Shown here piece after piece: positions 13,372-26,358 of a stretch of DNA of 64,000 nt; position 1 is the stretch's first letter; each line of letters opens with the position of its first letter. A model generated the notes under the pieces. That model searched no databases and was not told the DNA's origin. It worked only from the letters and a program-made list of their open reading frames with translations. The DNA is from Leuctra nigra. Taxonomy: Eukaryota > Arthropoda > Insecta > Plecoptera > Leuctridae. Where the stretch lies: NCBI GenBank assembly GCA_934045905.1, contig OW203766.1, positions 29,692,309 through 29,756,308 on the forward strand, given 5' to 3'. Made by a program: the position numbers and the translations under genes.

Positions 13372-16300
13372 CCAGAAACTCTGCTTTCAAACTACTTCGA
13401 TGAAGACATCGTTTACACTACATTCTCGCATTGTTTGCTGTTAATAATTTCAATCTAACAAATGACTAAAATTGCCGTCTCATTATATACAAAGTCGCTG
13501 AACCCTTGGTGAAGATTTTCGTAGATTGGTCAAACAATTAGGAATGGGAGAAGTCCGTTTGGATATCAAATTCTAGACTATTGCCAGTCAAAACTTAAAG
13601 TTAGAAATAATGTTATGTTATGGTTATGGTTAGTATGGTTAGCTACATGCAAAGCTTTCAAAACATAAATATCTGGAGAAATTACGTAGGTAGATAATCA
13701 AATATGTCAAGTTACCGATATATTGCGAAATTTACCTAGGACCAATATGTTATGTGAAGGAAGAGTTATATAGTTTAAAATTTTACAATTTATTACACAG
13801 AGTCAAACCTTTTCTATTACTGTGAAATTCCCGATTCAGCAAGTATCCTATTCGCTTACATATTAATCATTATGACCGTGAATCGGATTCCATCAGAATC
13901 AGGAATTTTAAAGTTATAGAATAGAGCTCTTGAAATACTTTTCACTTTCAAATAAGTTTATACCTTTCCACATTAGATCGCAAAGCATGGAAAAAGAAAA
14001 TTATTAACTTTTGAGAGAACTATTTTACTTGTGGTTCCTTGGACGGTGGTTCACGAATTCAATCAACAACGAATTCAATGTTTGTTTGATCTTGATCGAG
14101 GGAATAATGTAAAGTGTGTGCTTTTGGGCAACATATTTCTTTCTTAAGAATCTATTTGGCCCTCTCTCCAAACGCGAAGAGAGCAAACACGTTGGGAAGA
14201 GTTATCTTCAGGGAATAAATCTTGCGGGATGTGTTCTAGAATTCAGGGATTCGCGGTCATTTCTATATTCTTTCTTGATGTTTCCAGGAAGATCCCGACC
14301 AGGCAAGACCAATCAAGATCGCGTCCTTCCTGGAACCCCAAAGGGAAAGAAGACATTTCTTGAGTGAGAACAATTTTTTGAAAATTCATTTTATTTGTGT
14401 TTTGAAATATTGGTACTCGGACGTCTAGTCGTCATTTGCGTGAGAGGTTAAGTGGCATTATCGATAGTCTATAAGTCGATATCGACGGGGTAAATCGATT
14501 GTTCACCCTTGTGACCCCGTGATGTTATTGCCAGTAAAGGTTAAGGATTGGAGAAGGAGAGGCTATAACATTATCAAGGGAAATCGTATGTAAGACATTA
14601 TATAATGTCTTAATATAATGTCATATAATATAATGTCTATAATATAATGTCTATAATATAATGAAATTAATTACATTAATTTCATCCATTTCATGAATTC
14701 AAAATTATTTAAAAACTATTTGAAACATTCGAAACATTATTTTTTCGATCACACCTTTGTCTGAGACTAGGCTGGATGCAGTATGTATCTTGTGGGTGCT
14801 TATAAAATAAAATAGATTCTGAAAAGCTTAGCTATATAAAAGATATCAATACAAAATTTAGTATGAATACCAGAACTCGTAAAAGTCAGAAGAAACTAAA
14901 TCAGCTCGAAGTTGACTCCAAATGACTTCTTTATTCAACAGACCTGCGTTCGATTCCCTGGGATGATATTCCTGACCTTGGTTCTTCTGGATCGAGAGGC
15001 AAATCATCAATAAACAGCTTTTTCGTTTCTGTTAAATAGAAGTGTCGATTAGAAGAAACTAATTCGACGCAAATGCCAAATAAATCAGGGGAATATTTAT
15101 CTTCCATGATGGAAATGCAGCTCGAATACGGACGTTTTCCCTGTTTTTTTTTGTACTGCACTATGCATCAAACTGTAAATAAATAACATCCGTGCAAATA
15201 TTGAGCCACGAGAGAAATGAATACTATGTGAACGCTTTTACAACCTTACAAAACACTGTTGGTTCATCCAACCAAACTCGTCGTATTTGATCAACGTTCG
15301 TGTGCCATTAAACTCCATTGGATCATATCGCATAATTTTAAATTTCGGGTCATGTTTAATAATATAAAAGCACTCCTCGTTTATGACACAGAATATGGGT
15401 TTATTTTAAACGTTGCATTTGTATAAACAGTGGAAATAGAACCAGTGACTTTGTAAAATGGAAATTCGCTTTTCAGCTCTAGCATTAAATATTTGATTCG
15501 TTTGTTGCTTCCATGATATTATGATTTAAGTTGCATTATGCAAGAATGGCGATAAGTTATGGCTGGTAGGTGTTAAAATATTGCTCGCTGTATAATTTGG
15601 AAGTTGAAATCACTGTTATTTATGTCGCACTTCGCACACTGGGATTTGTACAACTTGGACCCCTGCGAAGACTTTGATTGCTGCTCATCTGATATACAAA
15701 CAACATGGCAGCATCTTTACTACTGCAAGCAAGGAACAGCATTCGTCGTCGCTGTGTCAACTTGTAAATGTTACATATTTCATTTTAAGTATCGAGATGG
15801 TGTGGCTAAATGGCCACATAAAATTCCATTACGTTGTTTGAAAGGTAGGTACTAGGTATTACTCCTGATTTGAATTTGGAATTCTAATATTATGTTTATA
15901 ATAAATTATTTAAAACATAATAATATTTTATCATAGTTAGTGCAGGTAACATAACTCTTAGGTTGCGAAAATCAGAGATATTAATTTTAAAAATTGAAAC
16001 GGAGGTTACGGTTCGATTCCCTCAGTCGTCATTCGTGTCTGATTTCCTCAGTCGGAATGGAAAATTGCAAATCGAGAATGAACCCTTTTGATTAAACATT
16101 CTTATAATTCACTAACTAACTCAAAGATTAACTACAAAAACGAAACGAAATGTATTTTAAATATCAATCAGATGGTCTTTTATACGAGTGAGTGAACAAT
16201 ATCGGTAAATGAAGTAATCGAAAAACCAAATAACAGAAGGAATACGTGCGTAATCAGATCATCACATTACAAATCAAACCGAGCCCGATCGTATTGTCCT

Positions 16301-19300
16301 GAAAGTATAACTCTTTTGTTTCAATACGCTGGGACTGAAATCAAATCAGGACAAAAGAAAATGTTGGACGAGCTTTGAAAAGAACACCCTTCAAAAGGAG
16401 CTTAACTTTTTGTCCCAAAGCTGAGGTTCAGACTGTTAAGGCGATTAAGAGCCGGCTGCACTCCGAACTCAAATATCAACAATTCATTTCAACAAAATGG
16501 CGTAATTTTTTAGCTATTGCAGATGCGGGGAAATATACCGTAAAATATTTTGTCTTTTAATGTTTACTTAAAAAAATCTTTTTCTTTAAAATGAACTAGA
16601 AATTGCAATTAAAATTCCTTTACGCTCTATAGGAAGGCATGAAACATGAAAGGTATGTGTCAGTTTCATCTTAAATTTCAGTTTCCTAGCTCCTCTAGGG
16701 CAGTTACTCGTGCTGTGAAACTGAAAATTAATGTACATATTGGGTATTTAAATGTAAAAATTTCAACATATTTTCATACCTAATGACTGAACAATTTACA
16801 ACATTAAATTTGCTTATATTTTCGAAGACCCAACGAATGTAATAAGAAAACGTTATCAGCTTGTAAATTACGCTTATTCCGGTTTAAAAGTAATGTCACT
16901 TTTAGTGAGATGAAATCTGTGAAATTGTCTCCGAGTGCCGCCATCTTGCTCGACCTAGCCGGAGTGAATGATTCAGGTCTCCATAACCCCACTTTGTTTG
17001 TAGATGTGATTTACTTCTGTCGTCGAGTGACCTTAAGTCAAAATAAGAGGATCAGTTTCTTGACGTCGGCAATAATCTTCTCAAAGTCTATAGAACAATG
17101 TCATTTGTTTGAAATCAACCCTATTACTAGATTTTATTTTGTATAGAATCGTCAGTTGACTCATTTAAGTTCTTAGACAGATCGGTTACGCACGCATAAT
17201 CAGAAATTACGTACACTTGGCAAAAGAAAAAATGATCGTTGAACAAATGACTGGTCATGTTCCTTAATCATTGCTTGTTATTATCATTGAAATGAGAGGT
17301 CATCCTACTAGAGATGAGGCAAGTACCAAGTAGATCATTTGGACTCACTTCTTATGGTGCGATCTAATACTTTTCAGACAATCAGATATTTTGAGATATC
17401 ATTTTGTGTTTTTACGAGTAATATACAAATGCCACGCAGACCAGAAGCAACATGTCCTAAGTCAATTTCTAATACGTATACGCTCAAGTATTTGTTATCA
17501 ATGATTGCATTTTATACTTTTTACGACTTGACTGTCTTAGAGCGATCGCCCCACTAGATCCAGTTCAATACAACTGCCCATTCCTATGGCAACTGTTCGT
17601 CCCTTAATTGATTCATTTAATTCACCTGAAAGAATTCCGTATGGACCTCATTGAAAAAAATCACCCAATAAAGTTTGAAGTCAAGTTAGGTTGGAATAAA
17701 CAAGAGCGAACAATCGTGTCTCGAACTCGAATCGTGAACAACGATTGAATCGTGTCAATCGTTCTCTTGGTTTTCGGATCGAATCGCGCACCTGATTCCG
17801 ATCACGAGCTCCATGCAACACATTGGTGGTCATTTGTACGCCAGTTGGCCGCCAGAGTGCGTTGCATGTTGACTGCTGTAGACGAATAGCCAAGGGAAAA
17901 ATTGTGTAATGACATTATCAAGTCTGCCATTATTGTTGCCCTCGCAAATCTAATAACGAAACTTGTACGGAATGCGTAAATAGAAGGGATTATGAAAATA
18001 GGAAAAACTCGAAATGAGAGAAAATGCGTTATGATAAAGAGAGATGGATAAAAAGTTTTCTAACGAATTTTTCTAAACAAGTTTGTTGGTGTTGATTATT
18101 TAAATTGATTCAGGAATCTTGTCTCAGCTCTTTTTATAAACTTGAAACTTTGTTACGTTTTCCCTGAAAAATGAAAGTTCATAATCAGAATATTAATTAA
18201 TAGAGAGACATTTGACTTAACTACGTCATTCGATGGGTCGTGGGTCAAGTCCAGAAGCGACATTTCTGATTTTGTTTTACCAAGACTTTCAATTTCAATC
18301 ATAACTCCACTTGATGCACAAGAATATTTTGTCAATTACTAAATGTCACATCTAGTAGACATCCATTAATGTAAATCTGTGCCTTACAAGCAGAACGTCT
18401 GGAGTCGATTCAATGATTCTTCAGATGAACTACAAACATTTCTCTGCCTTCATCAAATCAGATTTATAATTGTAGTACCAGTCTTTTTGCAAATAATTCT
18501 TCAATAGAACTGTATTTAGACTCAGTCAATTTGAAATTGGTATCAAAATCTTGACTACATCATTCAACCACGGAGATTTCGGTTTTCTGCGTCTCAGGTA
18601 CAATTCGCTATCAATATGTATTTTTAAGAAGAATATTAGTACTAAAAAAGTTGAATTGAAGCAATCGCATCACTAAGGTCAAGTTTATATGACAAAGGTG
18701 AAAAGCTGTGTAACTTTTGAATCAAATAGTCGGATAATTGCGAGGCGTCGCGATGGTCAGCGTCCCGACGCCGACGACGCTGCAACTCGAGCGTCGGTTT
18801 GATGTGGAGCGACGTTAAATATACCTTTATGCGGTAGTGTCGCATTGGCACACCTCCAACACAAAAAACACAAGCGGAAAAGGAAACTTGTACAAAAGAA
18901 ACGTGAAAAGAAAAACGAGATAGTTGATTCATTCACATTGAAAGTGCAATTCAGTGAACTTGGTTCAAATACCCAATTCGAAGTAAAGATTAAATAAAAT
19001 TTAGAACCGTATCGTCTGCCGTTTTGGTTTTGATTCCTTAAATTTGGCGTTATAAACATATTATAGCGTCTTTTAAATATGCAATTTCTGAAAAGCAGAA
19101 AACGAATGTGTTAAAAAATAAATATTTATTTATATATAGTCAATGATAAAAAAAAATTATAACAACTTGTCATGCGAAGGAACTCAAAATTTACAATTTC
19201 CATCATTCAAAGATTTCAATGTTTCATCAAAATACATTTGAAAATAATCAAAATAATACATCAAAATAATTTAATTTGGGTTTTACTCTTCCTCCCTTGT

Positions 19301-20162
19301 ACAAGAATAACCAATGATTTCTCGGTAATAACTGTCCTAATATTCATATGGTTAATAACTTTATTTTAACTATAATAGGTTTAATCAAATCACTCAACAT
19401 TTCCAATCAGATCATCAATGGAACTACATCGTTGAAATGAGCCCCCATATAAGGGAATCCACCTGAACAAAAAGATGAAAGCCGCTTCATGTGGTCCTGT
19501 GAGAGTCTGTGACGTGGAATGTGATTGTAGGTGGCGCTCGCCACGATCTCGTTACTCGTGGGCAGAGAATTAATGAAAATACCTTGTATTTTACCTCCTC
19601 ACTTCACTCAGACGCGACCTTTCAACTATATAAATCCAATTCACTTTATTAGACAAGTTGGGCTCATTAAGAAACCATGTTGCGGGATATAGGTTATCAT
19701 CAATCTCTTGCTAATAGATTATGTATTGATAGGAACTAATAGGTTATAATAAAATGCTTTCAGGATAAATGTTTATGGACGCGTTTTATCATGTGGAGGG
19801 ACGAGCTGCGCATTGCTAAGCGAAGCGAGTGACGAGCATTCTTTATTTATTTCGATTCTTAATTTCGATGCATAACTTTATGGAGCAAGTTGGCTCAGGT
19901 ACTGGACTTACTCTCCGAAAGACCTTGGCCAATTAACAGGCGAACGGAAGCGAGCGGGAATCGCACGGTTCGTCAGGGCGTTTTTTTAAATTTTGTCTTC
20001 CCACTAAATCATTTAAAAAAATCAGATAGTAACGACCCATAACAGCCTAATAGACTAAATAATGCCGCACACTAGAGTTCATTATGACCTCTGGTACGAC
20101 CTCAAAGTGTTAAATACGATATTTTTAGTAATACGATAGTTTAGTATTTTTAGTAAAATAAA
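13372..20162. other. No gene recognised
   Basis: Contains an AT-rich degenerate tandem (TAATATAATGTCTA, 14595-14660), SINE scraps, and short GC-richer patches near 17750-17890 and 18740-18850 that I could not tie to any protein family. Confidence 0.45.
15995..16075 (+). mobile_element. SINE fragment
   Basis: Box-B-like GGTTCGATTCC followed by TTTCCTCAGTCGG of the family body. Confidence 0.5.
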
Positions 20163-20223
20163 ATGAGTCATGAGTCATAAGTCATGCGTCATGCGTCATG
20201 CGTCATGAGTCATGAGTCATGAG
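20163..20223. repeat. 7-bp tandem repeat of AP-1/CRE-like sites
   Basis: Overlapping ATGAGTCAT (four copies) and ATGCGTCAT (three copies) at 7-bp steps. ATGAGTCAT is the palindromic bZIP (AP-1/GCN4) site. No gene is evident within several kb. Confidence 0.85.
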
Positions 20224-20299
20224 AAGAATGCGTAGGATTCGTACAACAGTCCTCTTTAAATCACATCGAAGATATTGTATTGGATACTCGTTTTTAATT

Positions 20300-20450
20300 T
20301 GGTAGTGGTGTCAAGGCTTATGGTGAAGGATGATTGGGAGGTGTGATCAGGACGGTGGGAAGGAGACGGTCTTGCCTTAGCAGGAAACCTTCCGAGCACT
20401 AACTGTCTCTCGGCTGAGAAAAGCAACGAAATCTCTGTCAGGAAGAATGG
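20300..20450 (-). mobile_element. SINE fragment cut by the assembly gap
   Basis: GGTGGGAAGGAGACGGTC and GGAAACCTTCC match the family body in reverse; the rest is hidden by N. Confidence 0.6.
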
Positions 20451-20650
20451 NNNNNNNNNNNNNNNNNNNNNNNNNNNNNNNNNNNNNNNNNNNNNNNNNN
20501 NNNNNNNNNNNNNNNNNNNNNNNNNNNNNNNNNNNNNNNNNNNNNNNNNNNNNNNNNNNNNNNNNNNNNNNNNNNNNNNNNNNNNNNNNNNNNNNNNNNN
20601 NNNNNNNNNNNNNNNNNNNNNNNNNNNNNNNNNNNNNNNNNNNNNNNNNN
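20451..20650. other. Assembly gap (200 N)
   Basis: Run of N; the left edge lies within a SINE fragment, a likely cause of the break. Confidence 0.99.
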
Positions 20651-22375
20651 TTGTTGATTTTGGGGAGTTTTTATTTTTAACCGCACAATAACAATGCACT
20701 GTACTTCTTTAAAGTTCTTTAGCGAAAAGAAAAGTGATTGAACCTGCTATGTAGATTTGGTTGGAAAATCCCATTTCCTTTCCAAAAACTGTGAAAACAC
20801 TAAATAAATAAACGCTTTTCTCAATGGAGAATGTATTTCTGCCCTGTGTTTTATTTCCTATTATTTTTATATGAATTTTTAATACACACCTTTTATGAGC
20901 ATGAAAACGATGTAAAAACTCTTTAGGATTGGTTGATTAAAGCTCCAAAACTAAGTTTACATAACTTACATAACCAAGAAGTCGACTTATTTATGAAAAT
21001 TAGAAAGATCTGAAATTCTTCTCAGCGCGACATTGATTACCTAACTGATCTATATTCAAATCAGCATTTTCATCAAAGAAAGAAAACTAAAAACTTTCAA
21101 GTTCAAATGAGATCAGATAAGAAGTTTTGCTAACAAAGACAGTAAGTTTTTTGTTTTTTCTTCTAAAAAGACGTCGTTTGGAAACTGGGTCTTTCTAATG
21201 AAAACACTTGCAAGATGACTTCCTGAATTCGGAAAATAGTCCACCATGTTGCCAAATGTCTCGTAAAGGCGGCAAATGTTACAGCTGCATTGCTAATGCA
21301 TGCACGACAATGCACAATGCAGAATTGATGACAGTTGCAACGCTGCTATTCCGAGGGCATTTCAGAACTATAAATGGACTTAATAACAAAGTTTTGGGAA
21401 CATGTTGACAGTTTGGTGGGGAGATTTCAAACTATGGTTGTAATATTACTGTAATATAATCATGTTCGAATTCCAAAAACTTGAGTGGGAGATATTGTAA
21501 TATTATTTCAAATTATGGAATGTAGATGCAGTTATTTCATAAATGCATGTTTTATCATGTGAATGAATTCGTTTGTTTTTCTTTCAGACACTTATCTTAT
21601 TTTATACTTGGAAAACGTTATGCTGTGCAGGAGTTGCCGTATTAGACTTAAGATGTCATGTGGAAAAGACACAAACAGATCTTAAAATGGTTACTAAAAG
21701 GTCAATAGCTCTACATTCCTAACCAATATGTTCATACAATTATAAATATATAACTCTAAATGTTGGAATCAATAACTCGGCAATATTTTATTTTATTGAT
21801 TATATCTTGTGTAGGTAGGGTAAAAATATTATTTCAAATATCTTACAATATTGTTTCCACTATAAAGAAAATTGAAATCATAATACTACGTTTTGGTGCC
21901 ATTCCTGAACAAATCTAGACTGAGATTGCTGTTAAGCTGTGAATTAATATTGTTAATTTGCGAATTCCAGATTGATCAGAGAAACTGTATAACCTGTGCA
22001 GCGCCAAAGAAACATAAAAAATACAAACAATGGACGAGTGCTTAGAAATTGTGCGCTCGCTCAGCTTCCAGTAAAATACGTGAACCTTCTTGTATTGAAC
22101 AGCGATTGTGATGTATTTATTTTTCAATTACCGGCAAAACACACTTATTTATGTTCGCAGACAGCGTTTAGCTCTAAATAGAGAATAACAAATTAAAAGT
22201 AAACTATTGAAACAATCATCTTGTCTCTTTCTCTATCTTCCAATAAACATTCTCCTAGAAAATAAATGAAACATGTTACGTTCCTGAAGATGCAACATGC
22301 ACTACTCCGATGTATTGCAATTTGCATAGATTCATTGCTCCAACAGAATGTTTTGTAATGTTTATTTACATTATT
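20651..22375. other. No gene recognised
   Basis: Short frames only; nothing with family motifs. Confidence 0.45.
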
Positions 22376-22482
22376 TTGTCTCCCACAGACTAGCCTTTTG
22401 GCTATGTGGGATAGTTTGTAGATTTGTGTATTTATTGTATTGTGTATAATTGTGTGCAATAAAAAAAAAAAAAAAAAAAAAA
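22376..22482 (+). mobile_element. Poly(A)-tailed retroposon 3' end
   Basis: TCTCCCACAGACTAGCC/GGCTATGTGGGA stem-like sequence, then ATTGTATTGTG and GCAATAAA directly followed by about 20 A; resembles LINE 3'UTR ends. Confidence 0.5.
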
Positions 22483-22749
22483 GTAAATCATGGAGTCAAC
22501 ACTCGAAGATGCTTTTATGTGACAAAGAATAGAGAGCTATTTGTTTTCGAGTTGCAAAAACAACGAACAATGTTGCGATGACTTTTCTAGTCAACCAATT
22601 AAAATCGAAAGTACACAATCAGTTCTAAATAAATAATGATACGAAGTCGTTTCTTTTAGATTCAAGTTTAAATACGGATTAGTTCGTCATTTATACAACA
22701 GATAAGTACATCACGTTTAAAAATCTAAAAAAGTCTAAAAATCTAAAAT

Positions 22750-23265
22750 ATCTAAAAAAGTGTTCATAATGCAGAAACGTATCATGAGGGTCCTTTTTAA
22801 TATTAAGAGAGATAAGACAAATGAAAGCTGCAAGCCATATTTTATAAGTAATGCTATTTTTACATTTCCAAGTTTGTATATTTTGAACAGTTTATTATAT
22901 GTAAAACAAAATATGTCATCTTTTACCAGTGTCCATTCAATCCATAGTCATTTAACAAGAAACCAATTATCTGATTTGTATGTAAACAGCCATAGTTCCA
23001 CATTGTATAAGGGGCCCAAAAATTCAGCAGTAGTTTTGTACAATAAGTTACATGCGGATTTTAAAAATAATAACATTCCATTTCATCTTTTCAAAGCTAA
23101 GGTGAAGAACATTTTACTGGCAAATGCTTTTTATACAGTCGAGGAATTTATGAGTTTTAATTTTAATATTGATTAGTACATGTTCTATTTGACTGTCATT
23201 CATATTATTGAATGTGATTTATAATTGACAATAAACATATATTCTATTCTATTCTATTCTATTTA
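22750..23265 (+). mobile_element. 5'-truncated LINE, C-terminus of reverse transcriptase protein
   Basis: The 138-codon frame at 22760-23176 contains IMQKRIMRVLFNIKRD, a middle block with SHLTRNQLSDLYV and a last block ending FKAKVKNILL. This arrangement follows the RT domain in Jockey/CR1-type LINE ORF2 proteins (QKRAIRI..., ...NKLP...FKxxLKxxL). A short 3'UTR with AATAAA and a (TTCTA)n tail follow. The RT catalytic part is missing. Confidence 0.7.
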
Positions 23266-23784
23266 TCAAGCATTACATTGAACAATAAGCTGTTGGAAAA
23301 CTTCAACTGTGATGAAAAGTCAGGTCAGCATGTAAAGCCTCGCTGCTGATCGCTGCTGCATCGCTTAGCTGTAGATTCATAACAATCGTTGAAAATAAAC
23401 CACAGTATACCAAAAATAGCAGACTTCAAATGATATCAATACATAATGAAGTGCATGCCCAAATTTACCCTTGAACCAAGATACTAAACCAACAAATATT
23501 TACCTGTGAACAAGCTGCAAAGCAGTCCATCTATAAACATCGGAAACTAGGTAGCATCCACCTTCCGGCCATGCAGCAGCAAGAAACAACAATTCTAAGA
23601 GCGACCCTCAAAATACTTTTACAGATAATTAAATTCAATAACAAAACGGCCACGAAGGGGCTACGATTTACTACAACTTGTAGATCAATGCATTCGGTCA
23701 CAAGTCTGTGGTTATAATGACCAGACTCTGCGTCACCGCATTATCAACACATGATACACACGAATTACTTTCATCAGCAATAAT

Positions 23785-23855
23785 ATTCATCCCCCGTCAT
23801 CACTGTCCTGGCTGCAGAACCGTGCGACGTTAAACACCTAATAAAATCATAATAA
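23785..23855 (+). mobile_element. SINE 3' end
   Basis: GTGCGACGTTAAACACCTAA and the preceding CTGCAGAACC match the 3' end of the 48832-49090 copy. Confidence 0.55.
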
Positions 23856-24441
23856 AGAAATGCATTGCTGCTTCTACAATCTTTACAGGTCAAAGGGTTC
23901 CAACATTTTATCTCTGTTTTCCAATAGAGCCATGTTTTAAAATCATGATAACAAATGGCAACGTTTTCGACGTCTGAAACGGCTAAATATCGGCTCGACT
24001 CGCAGTTCGCAGTAGTTTCAAGGGAGGCTGGGACGCCATCTAGCGGAACACAAGTGAATTATCGGCGAACGTGGCAGATTTATCGTTTGATTAGGAACAT
24101 AATATCGGTGCGTGGGTGGTTCTTCGGAATACGACATCTGAATCCGAACAGAATAGCAAAACTCGCTTTTTTACGTGATTTTTAGTCCGGCTGTCTTAAA
24201 AAAAAATACCATTTAAAGTTTTTCTGACAGAGGCTCGAAATGTCAATACAATTAGGTTACAGAAACCGATCATTGGAAATGTTGTACCATCCCTATACCA
24301 CGAGAGCAAGGGAAGAGAATCGGCATAAAAATTATCAATCTGGGGGGATATTTATACGTTTTAAAAATAATTTTCAATTTAAACATTTCTTGAGGCAAAT
24401 ATCTTGATGCATCCGTTTTAGGAGGTATATTTTGTGTAGAC

Positions 24442-25024
24442 TATAGAAAACTCTCAGTGTAACGCGTTGATGAGCGAGCTTCGTACTGCATACGATTTGA
24501 TATGCGTTTGCAAGTATCAGCTGCTCTACAGGCCTTGGAACTGAAGCATCAAGGAGGCAGGGATGAACATTTAGTATACATTTTTCAAATGTTTCAAGAT
24601 TATAGAATAAAATCTCCTTAAAACAACAATAACTTTTGAAAATAACGACAGATTAGTCTTCAAATTGGCAAACATACCTAAAATGTTGGTCCTATGACCA
24701 TGCGAAGTTTTAAGTTGATCGGTCAATCGGTTCTAGTTTACATTTAAAAAATCACAGGAAAGATGGGTTTAAATTGTAACCATTTAACCATGTTGGTTGC
24801 AATGGCTTTGCAAAATTTCAAATTGATCGGACCAACCAAGCGAAAGATAATATTTTTAACATTTTAACCAATCTCAGGATCCCGTTCAAAAACGGATTAC
24901 GTTAGTATGTGTGCAAAATTTCAGATCGATTGGTTGAGCGGTTTGACCTGGGCAGTGCAGGCAAATATCCACATAGAAAATGCCATAAGAGTACCGTGGT
25001 GACGATCGCTACGCTCGCTCAATA
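24442..25024 (+). repeat. Dispersed GCGAGC-type repeat, copy 1
   Basis: Family with a constant left end (CTCAGTGTAACGCGTTGATGA then GCGAGC) and right end (CGCTACGCTCGCTCAATA), and an AT-rich interior with repeated phrases such as AAATTTCAGATCGATTGGT. Long enough to be a non-autonomous element; superfamily unclear. Confidence 0.75.
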
Positions 25025-26351
25025 AATTTGATTTCTAGACATTACACTTTTATTCTGTTATCTGTTGTCAAATCAGGAAGATGGTTCATATACTTAATGT
25101 TCAAATCTGTCTGTGGAAATCGGCCGGTCTTTTAAAAACTTCTATCACCGGTCGATTGCACTTGTTGACTGCATGTAACTGTGCGCCGTGTATTATCATG
25201 AATTTTCACAATACGAGTGTTACGAAAACAACAATGAGCAGAAGCGAGTGTCTGTTGATATCTGGCGTACACTTGGACTAGAACCTACGTCCTGATATAA
25301 ACATTCCTTGTGACTTACATAATCAATGAATTAGAGACACATTTCCAATCTGAACTGTAGTAGGTGTTTGCTTCGTATGTAGGAAAATTCTGATTTGTAT
25401 TAGGTACAGCCAACGCATTAAGTCGTGATCAAAGCCAATGATAAAACCAGTCTTGCAAATCACCCCTCTGTATACAAATATCTGTATTTTAGGCAATTTA
25501 TACTACTTCTGTGTACGACTGGTAGTCGCAATAGGGGGTAAGTTTTATCACAACTAAATGCGTTGGCTATACACATAATACGCTCAGCATTTCTTGATTT
25601 TTAATAACTTTTTTAAATGAAGTATTTCCTTAGCCACGTTTGTTATATCAAGCTTTAGTACTGTGCTGAATATTACATTTACTCACTTTTATAATTTTTT
25701 AAAAGATACTTGATTGTTATGTGTTTATTGGTGTTTGAGGGTCTTACGTGATCTGAGAAAAAAATGTCAAAAGGAATCGCATGAAAATCAGGAAAAATCT
25801 CCAAATCTCTTCTGATATTCTGGAAGGACGTAATTTAATTAGTAGCTTTGTAAAATCTTGCCATAAGTTGGCGGAATTATTAAATGTGACATCATGCTTC
25901 TGAATTTCACGGGAAGCGTAAACCATCATTGTATCATTTTTTATCGAGAGAAGAAATGAACCGCACCATGGTCAATTACAAATCATTATTTAACAACCAA
26001 TGTGTATTAGGTCATTAACTCAACAGCATATAATATTCATGGAATACAAATATCAACGCCTTACCAGATTGCTCTTATCATGAAATAATTTTATCCCAAA
26101 TTGAAAAGATTTTCCTTCTATGGGATACGAACCCAGGGGCCCTGAATTGCCGGTCCACAGATCCTGGAGTAAATATGACCTTTATGATATGACGTATTCT
26201 ACACATCCCCCCTCCTCCCCTCCACAAGGCCATTCAAGAAACTATTGAAAGCAGTCATTATTATTGTACCTGGCAGTAGATAGCCACTATCATTGTTTTT
26301 GACAGTATCTCTCTAGGTTATACATACGCACGGAGTCGACCACGCTAAGAC
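25025..26351. other. Upstream region of gene A
   Basis: Holds the 25407-25569 inverted-repeat element. The C-rich stretch CATCCCCCCTCCTCCCCTCC at 26204-26223 lies about 130 nt before the start codon and has a counterpart before gene B, so it is probably promoter or 5'UTR. A TATA box or initiator is not obvious. Confidence 0.4.
25407..25569. mobile_element. Short inverted-repeat element (AGCCAACGCATT ends)
   Basis: AGCCAACGCATTAAG at the left, AATGCGTTGGCT at the right. The interior matches, in reverse, the element at 49770-50060, so this is a family with at least two copies here. Confidence 0.75.
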
Positions 26352-26358
26352 ATGGCCG
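26352..26358 (+). CDS. Gene A exon 1, 7-nt coding start exon
   Basis: ATGGCCG followed by donor GTAAGA. Joined to the exon at 28285 it reads M-A-D-S-S in frame. The same ATGGCCG|GTAAGA occurs at the matching place in paralogue B (40544), and both are preceded by a similar C-rich, CCCCCCTCCTC-containing leader (26206 and 40468 regions). This shared context is the main support; the 5'UTR start is not visible. Confidence 0.72.

Noticed and set aside
15604..15855. 83-codon plus-strand frame with several Cys
   Set aside because: No signal peptide, family pattern or splice support; base composition like the surrounding intergenic DNA.
20256..20699. Frames spanning the N run
   Set aside because: Translate through an assembly gap; no real sequence.
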